This document shows positions 14,967 through 19,467 of a stretch of DNA of 19,467 bases, piece after piece (the first letter of the stretch is position 1; the number at the start of each line of letters is the position of its first letter). The translations under genes were made by a program, and so were the position numbers. Below the pieces are notes generated by a model. That model was not told where the DNA came from, did no database searches, and worked only from the letters and a program-made list of their open reading frames with translations. Source of the DNA: Desulfobacula sp. (GTDB lineage Bacteria > Desulfobacterota > Desulfobacteria > Desulfobacterales > Desulfobacteraceae); contig NZ_JAIOSW010000200.1 of assembly GCF_021107415.1 (NCBI RefSeq), positions 1 to 19,467 of the forward strand, read 5' to 3'.

Positions 14967-15761
14967 ATGAAAAAGATTCTATGTTTAAGTATTGTGTTTT
15001 TATTGGTTTTGGGTGGCGCTTCATTTGCCCAGGAGAGTATTATTGAAACAATCCAGAAACAGGGCGTTATCCGGGTGGGGATGTCCACCTTTGTTCCCTG
15101 GGCCATGAAAGATAAGCAGGGCAATCTTGTAGGGTTTGAAATAGATGTGGCTAAAAAACTGGCCAATGATATGGGGATTAAAATTGAGTTTGTTCCCACT
15201 GCATGGTCAGGGATTATCCCGGCACTTCTAACCGGTAAGTTTGATGTGATTATTGGGGGTATGGGAATTACACCCAAGCGAAATTTAAAAGTAAATTTCA
15301 CCATCCCTTATGATTACTCTGGGATGTCAATGGTGGCCCACAAGGCCCGTGCAAAAGGATTTTCATTCCTGGATGATTTTAACAAAAAGGATGTCAGCAT
15401 TGCTGCCCGGATGGGGACTACAGCAGAGCAGGCAGTCAGAAAACATATGCCCAATGCAAGCTTAAAGCTGTTTGAAAACGAGAGTCAGGCACTGCAGGAG
15501 CTAAACCTGGGCCGGGTCCATGCCGTGGTTTCTTCCGCTCCCATGCCGGTATTCCATGCACTCAAATATCCGGATAAATTATTTGTTCCCATTAAAGAGA
15601 ATTTTACCAGAGAACCCATTGGATTTGCCATCAGAAAAGGGGATCATGATGCCTTGAATTATCTTAATAATTGGATTTTAAACATGTATGCCCAGGGGTT
15701 TTTAAAAGAGAAAAAAGCCTATTGGTTTGAATCTAAAAAATGGGAAGATCTTGTTAAATAA
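14967..15761 (+). CDS. Polar amino acid ABC transporter periplasmic substrate-binding protein
   Basis: A 264-residue protein with a signal peptide ending in ASFAQE. It is followed by the type-II periplasmic binding fold of the SBP_bac_3 family: GVIRVGMSTFVPWAMKD, GFEIDVAKKLANDMGI, PALLTGKFDVIIGGMGITPKR, ARMGTTAEQAV. It delivers substrate to the two permeases that flank it; the ligand is likely an amino acid but cannot be specified. AAAAGGAG precedes the ATG. The end of the gene overlaps the start region of the next permease. Confidence 0.94.
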   Translation: MKKILCLSIVFLLVLGGASFAQESIIETIQKQGVIRVGMSTFVPWAMKDKQGNLVGFEIDVAKKLANDMGIKIEFVPTAWSGIIPALLTGKFDVIIGGMGITPKRNLKVNFTIPYDYSGMSMVAHKARAKGFSFLDDFNKKDVSIAARMGTTAEQAVRKHMPNASLKLFENESQALQELNLGRVHAVVSSAPMPVFHALKYPDKLFVPIKENFTREPIGFAIRKGDHDALNYLNNWILNMYAQGFLKEKKAYWFESKKWEDLVK

Positions 15762-16632
15762 TAAGTCTTATAAATTTACCATCATTGATATTGCAGTGAT
15801 TGTTTTTATTATTACTTCAATATCTTTATTTTTTTCAAGGATGAGCCAGGCTCTTGACTATAACTGGGAATGGGGTGTGATCCCGTCGTATTTCTTTTTT
15901 TGGGATGCTGTCACTGGAGAACTGAAAGCCAATATCCTTGTCAAGGGGTTTGCCACAACGGTTAAACTCAGTTTCTGGGCAACACTTATCGGGTTTTTAT
16001 TGGGGACACTATCCGGTATTATGGGGGCGAAAGGATCGTTTGAACAACGGTTTATCAGCAGAACCTATGTGGAAACCATTCGAAACATTCCTTCCCTTGT
16101 GCTGGTTATTATTTTTTATTATTTTGTCTCCAGCCAGTTTTTGGATGTGCTCAATCTGGACAAATACTTAAGAAGCAGCTCCCAGACGCTTCAGCAGACA
16201 ATCGGCCTTTTGTTTTCAGGCCCTGATCAGATCAATGCTTTTCTCTCAGCTGTTATTGCCCTTGGAATTTATGAGGGCGCTTATGTATCAGAGATTGTCC
16301 GTGGAGGCATTATTTCCATACCAAATGGCCAGTGGGAGGCCTCCTGGTCCATTGGGTTGTCCAGGCAAAAGACATTTTTGCTGGTGATTTTGCCCCAGAC
16401 CTTTAGAACGGTAGCGTTCCCCCTTGCAGGGCAGTTTATATCCACCATAAAAGATTCTGCCATTGTATCGGTTATCTCGATCCAGGAGCTGACCTTTCAG
16501 GGGATGGAACTGATGGCTGCCACCTTTCTAACGTTTGAAATCTGGATTACGATTACCTTTCTTTATTTTATTTTGACATTTTCACTTTCACGATCAGTGG
16601 CTTTTCTTGAAAGAAAATATGCCTTGAAGTAA
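15727..16632 (+). CDS. Polar amino acid ABC transporter permease, second subunit
   Basis: A protein of up to 301 residues with the same family core as the first permease: ILVKGFATTVKLSFWATLIGF, VETIRNIPSLVLVIIFYYF, EGAYVSEIVRGGI, EAA loop EASWSIGLS ... VILPQ, STIKDSAIVSVIS. It is longer than its partner because of an insertion between the conserved segments (about residues 138-165). The start is uncertain: TTG at 15727 gives the longest frame, but TTG at 15751, just after GGGAAG, is equally credible and keeps the first membrane helix. Both overlap the end of the binding-protein gene, so translation is probably coupled. No ATPase gene follows; the next gene is convergent. Confidence 0.88.
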   Translation: MNLKNGKILLNNKSYKFTIIDIAVIVFIITSISLFFSRMSQALDYNWEWGVIPSYFFFWDAVTGELKANILVKGFATTVKLSFWATLIGFLLGTLSGIMGAKGSFEQRFISRTYVETIRNIPSLVLVIIFYYFVSSQFLDVLNLDKYLRSSSQTLQQTIGLLFSGPDQINAFLSAVIALGIYEGAYVSEIVRGGIISIPNGQWEASWSIGLSRQKTFLLVILPQTFRTVAFPLAGQFISTIKDSAIVSVISIQELTFQGMELMAATFLTFEIWITITFLYFILTFSLSRSVAFLERKYALK

Positions 16633-16653
16633 TAACCGTCTAAAAAATGCCGC

Positions 16654-17760
16654 CTAAAGAATAATATTCAGAATCCGGCGAAGCGGTTCAGCCGCACCCC
16701 AGAGTAATTGATCCCCAACCGAAAAGGCAGTGAGATAATCGTCTCCAAGATTCATTTTTCTGACGCGGCCCACAGGAACTATCAATGTTCCGGTTACTGC
16801 CGCAGGGGTCAGGTTTTTTATGGTGTCTTCTTTTTGATTTGGAACCACTTTGACCCAATCATTATTCTCGGCCAGCATGGCTTCAATTTCATTTAGCGGA
16901 ATATCTTTTGTAAGTTTGATGGTAAATGCCTGGCTGTGGCACCTCATGGAACCCACTCTGACGCATTGGCCGTCAATGGGAATGGGATTGTCTGACCGCC
17001 CGATAATTTTATTGGTTTCAACAAATCCTTTCCATTCCTCCCTTGTCTGACCATTGTCCATTGCCCGGTCAATCCAGGGGATCAGACTCGCTGCCAGAGG
17101 AACAGCCCAGTTTTGAACGGGAAGTGCAGGGGATCTCATGGTGTTAATAACATTCTTATCCAGTTCCAGGATAGCAGATGCCGGGTTCTCAAGAATTGGA
17201 GATGCCATATTGCCGATAGTCTGCATCTGGGTCACAAGCTCTTCCATATTTTTAGCACCGGCACCCGATGCCGCCTGGTATGTCATGGAAGTCAGCCATT
17301 CTATCAGATTGTTTTCAAACAGGCCGCCAAGGGCCATGAGCATAAGGGATACCGTACAATTGCCGCCAATGTAATTTTTAATGCCATTGGATAATGCATC
17401 GTCAATGACCTTGCGGTTTACCGGATCAAGTACAATAATGCTTTTATCATCCATTCTCAATGTTGATGCAGCATCAATCCAGTATCCGTCCCAGTTTTTT
17501 TCAGCAAGCCCGGGTCGGACGGATTCCGTATATGACCCACCCTGGCAGGAGAGGATAATATCCATGTCTAAGAGACTGTCTATATCATATGCATCGACCA
17601 AAGGGGGTGTTTCTATGCCGACATCCGGCGCTTTTTGCCCGGCCTGAGATGTTGTGAAAAAAAGAGGGGTAAATTGTTTGAAATCATCTTCCTTTATCAT
17701 TCTTTCCATGAGTACAGAGCCAACCATTCCACGCCAGCCAACAATTCCAACTTTTTTCAT
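16654..17760 (-). CDS. asd: Aspartate-semialdehyde dehydrogenase
   Basis: A 368-residue enzyme of the Gram-negative Asd type, nearly the same length as E. coli Asd. The NADP-binding start is [18 protein letters not shown], the catalytic Cys135 lies in GGNCTVSLM, and the substrate-binding Arg267 and His275 are in [12 protein letters not shown]. It reduces aspartyl phosphate to aspartate semialdehyde, the branch point to lysine, diaminopimelate, methionine and threonine, in the cytoplasm. The start is ATG at 17758-17760 after AAAGGACA; an upstream extension to 17778 lacks a ribosome site. The gene stands alone, converging on the ABC permease with 21 bases between stops and diverging from the CBS gene. 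No lysine or other riboswitch is evident upstream. Confidence 0.97.
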   Translation of the reverse strand: MKKVGIVGWRGMVGSVLMERMIKEDDFKQFTPLFFTTSQAGQKAPDVGIETPPLVDAYDIDSLLDMDIILSCQGGSYTESVRPGLAEKNWDGYWIDAASTLRMDDKSIIVLDPVNRKVIDDALSNGIKNYIGGNCTVSLMLMALGGLFENNLIEWLTSMTYQAASGAGAKNMEELVTQMQTIGNMASPILENPASAILELDKNVINTMRSPALPVQNWAVPLAASLIPWIDRAMDNGQTREEWKGFVETNKIIGRSDNPIPIDGQCVRVGSMRCHSQAFTIKLTKDIPLNEIEAMLAENNDWVKVVPNQKEDTIKNLTPAAVTGTLIVPVGRVRKMNLGDDYLTAFSVGDQLLWGAAEPLRRILNIIL

Positions 17761-17852
17761 TGTCCTTTCCTTTCTCAACCCCCAAGCGAATTGATATTTT
17801 TTTTAGTAGGTAAACGTGATTAATACTCTTTTTTTAGAAAAGATTCCAGTGT

Positions 17853-17882
17853 TTGAAATAATTTTATGGGATTTAGTATAAA
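17853..17882 (+). promoter_or_regulatory. Candidate sigma-70-type promoter of the DUF190-CBS gene
   Basis: TTGAAA (17853-17858) and TATAAA (17877-17882) are 18 bases apart, about 40 bases before the ATG, which is itself preceded by a good GGGAGG (17908-17913). Confidence 0.5.
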
Positions 17883-17922
17883 TCTGTGCTTTACTATACT
17901 TTACTTAGGGAGGTCATAAGTT

Positions 17923-19203
17923 ATGTCGCTTAATTACAATATAATCGAAATATTTACCAGCGAAGAAGCCAAATGTCACGGCATTCCTTTATATAAGGCG
18001 GTGGTAAAGTATATCCTGGGATTAAAAATCGCAGCCCGGTGCATGGTGACTCGATGTATTGAAGGCTGCTATGAAAACGGTGAAATGGCAACACAAAGTA
18101 TTCTGATTGCTTCATTTAATATGCCGATTTTAATAAAAATCATTCTGCCGTCCACTCAGGCTGATTCTATATTACCCACACTTGAAGAAATGGTTGATGA
18201 AGGCATTGTGGCGGTTCAGGAGATCAATATCCAGTGCCATAAAACCCGTAACCGCCTCATCCCGAGGCACCTCAAGATCAAAGATATGATGACTCCGAAT
18301 CCTGAAAGCGTTTCCCTGACGACGTCGGTCAGTGAGGTTGTACATCTTTTGCTTTCTTCAACCTTTACTGGTGTTCCGGTAATTGACAAAGAGTATCATC
18401 CAGTAGGTGTTATTTCTCAGGGTGATCTGATTTACAGGGGTGGGATGCCTGCAAGGCTGGGACTTTTAGCCGAATCCGGCAATGACAATCTGGATGCTGT
18501 TCTGGAATCGCTTAACAAGAAAAAAGCTCAGGAGATTATGACCCCTGCGGTTTGTATCCAGGAAAATGAATCGCTGACTCAAGCTGTCAGTCTTATGCTG
18601 CAAAAAGAATTGAAAAGACTTCCGGTTACTGATGAAAATGGAAAACTGACCGGTATTTTATCCAGGATGGATATTTTTCGTACCATTACTCATCACTCGC
18701 CGGATTGGAATGCTTTCCAACAGCAGAATATCCCTGTGGGTAATCTTAAGTTTGTTTCAGATATTATGCGGCGGGATGTTCACACGGTTTTTCCAGAAAC
18801 CCTGGTTTCAGAAGTGCTTCATATTATTGGATCAAACGATATTCAACGGGTGGCTGTAGTGGATAAAGACGACGTTTTCCTGGGCATTATTTCGGATCGA
18901 AACCTGCTGATGGTATTTTCCGATGAGAAAGAAGGGATATTGAAATATTTTGTCAGCAAACTGTTATCCGGGCAAAGAAAAAATAAAAATAAAGAATTCA
19001 GCCGACATCTGTACTCAAAAACTGTGGCGGAGGTTATGAAAACAGACCCGATAACGATATTAAACAATGCTACTATTGACGAGGCTATTCGTCTGATGAC
19101 AAAAAATATGATCAAACGACTGCCGGTGCTGGATGACAAAGGAAAATTCAAAGGTATGATCAGCCGGGAATCTTTGCTTCGCACAGGGTTTTTAAGCTCA
19201 TAG
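17923..19203 (+). CDS. DUF190 (PII-like) protein with four CBS domains
   Basis: A 426-residue cytoplasmic protein. Residues 1-108 resemble the DUF190 PII-like fold (SEEAKCHGIPLYKAVVKYILGLKIAARCMVTRCIEG). Four CBS domains follow at about 116-172, 202-256, 276-330 and 366-423, each opening with an I/VxDMM-like phrase (KDMMTPNPESV, QEIMTPAVCI, SDIMRRDVHTV, AEVMKTDPITI). CBS pairs bind adenine nucleotides and PII-like folds sense small metabolites, so it is probably an energy or signal sensor; the partner is unknown. In other bacteria DUF190 often accompanies CrcB fluoride exporters, but none is seen here. It is probably a single-gene unit. Confidence 0.9.
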   Translation: MSLNYNIIEIFTSEEAKCHGIPLYKAVVKYILGLKIAARCMVTRCIEGCYENGEMATQSILIASFNMPILIKIILPSTQADSILPTLEEMVDEGIVAVQEINIQCHKTRNRLIPRHLKIKDMMTPNPESVSLTTSVSEVVHLLLSSTFTGVPVIDKEYHPVGVISQGDLIYRGGMPARLGLLAESGNDNLDAVLESLNKKKAQEIMTPAVCIQENESLTQAVSLMLQKELKRLPVTDENGKLTGILSRMDIFRTITHHSPDWNAFQQQNIPVGNLKFVSDIMRRDVHTVFPETLVSEVLHIIGSNDIQRVAVVDKDDVFLGIISDRNLLMVFSDEKEGILKYFVSKLLSGQRKNKNKEFSRHLYSKTVAEVMKTDPITILNNATIDEAIRLMTKNMIKRLPVLDDKGKFKGMISRESLLRTGFLSS

Positions 19204-19332
19204 TCTGAGCATGTAATTATAATGAAAAAAAGAACAGATGACCACAAGATCGCGAGGTCGTCATGACGGCAGCAGTCGCGGCGGTGTTATTTATTGGATT
19301 TGTTTGTGCCGTCAAACAGTGCAAAGAAGCAT

Positions 19333-19467
19333 CTATTGTCGATTGCTCAGAAAAACTCCGAAAATGACAATCACGGTTGCTGCAATCTGTTTGGGATTTA
19401 ATGTTTCACCTAAAATCAGCCAGCCCAAAAGGATGGCAGTCACAGGAATCAGGTTGATAAAGATGGA
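19333..19467 (-). CDS. EamA/DMT-family transporter, C-terminal end (5' part outside window)
   Basis: The last 44 residues and stop of a minus-strand gene that enters from beyond the right edge. The translation (INLIPVTAILLGWLILGETL, then PKQIAATVIVIFGVFLSNRQ) matches the final two membrane helices of EamA drug/metabolite transporters, where the LGE motif between the helices is typical. Substrate unknown. It converges on the CBS gene, with 129 bases between the stops. Confidence 0.85.
   Translation of the reverse strand, partial: SIFINLIPVTAILLGWLILGETLNPKQIAATVIVIFGVFLSNRQ

Noticed and set aside
17761..17922. Lysine riboswitch or attenuator upstream of asd
   Set aside because: The gap is short and AT-rich, with no conserved riboswitch core or strong stem visible.

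Overview
The window looks like chromosome of an anaerobic, motile, Gram-negative bacterium, most likely a sulfate reducer of the Desulfobacterales (Desulfobacterota). This is inferred from protein content only: a GlcD-type flavin oxidase, an Hdr-like iron-sulfur oxidoreductase that appears to be a selenoprotein, an HgdC/HgdB/BcrC-type dehydratase/reductase operon, a large hybrid sensor kinase, and a moderately AT-rich sequence with long AT-rich intergenic gaps. There are no rRNAs, tRNAs, CRISPR arrays, insertion sequences or phage genes.

Layout. 1-1329 (-) is most of a GlcD-family FAD oxidase; its C-terminus lies outside the window. 1672-1854 (+) is a short YccF-domain membrane protein. 2150-3836 (-) is a two-gene operon: a CGGC-domain protein, then an HdrC/HdrB-like protein. 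The second is one 440-residue reading frame interrupted only by an in-frame TGA (2738-2740), at the position of a conserved Cys and followed by a bacterial SECIS-like hairpin. I read it as a selenoprotein; this is the most interesting item here. 4191-5430 (+) holds an MscS-like protein lacking its central region and an overlapping YgjP-type metallopeptidase. 5531-6178 (+) is an OmpA-family lipoprotein.

6225-9352 (-) is a tight three-gene operon: two 2-hydroxyacyl-CoA dehydratase/benzoyl-CoA reductase-type subunits and one HgdC-type ATPase activator. 9599-13507 (+) carries a short flagellin gene with a good promoter and leader, then a 1012-residue hybrid histidine kinase. 13602-14142 (+) is a decayed geranylgeranyl-reductase-type flavoprotein gene. 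14162-16632 (+) encodes permease, binding protein and permease of a polar amino acid ABC importer, without its ATPase. 16654-17760 (-) is asd. 17923-19203 (+) is a DUF190 protein with four CBS domains. 19333-19467 (-) is the C-terminal end of an EamA-type transporter.

Themes. The left and middle parts concern low-potential electron transfer: flavin oxidase, selenium-containing Fe-S oxidoreductase and ATP-driven radical-type dehydratase/reductase. Two genes (MscS-like and geranylgeranyl-reductase-like) have lost their middle portions and YccF is reduced to one repeat, which suggests local decay by internal deletion.
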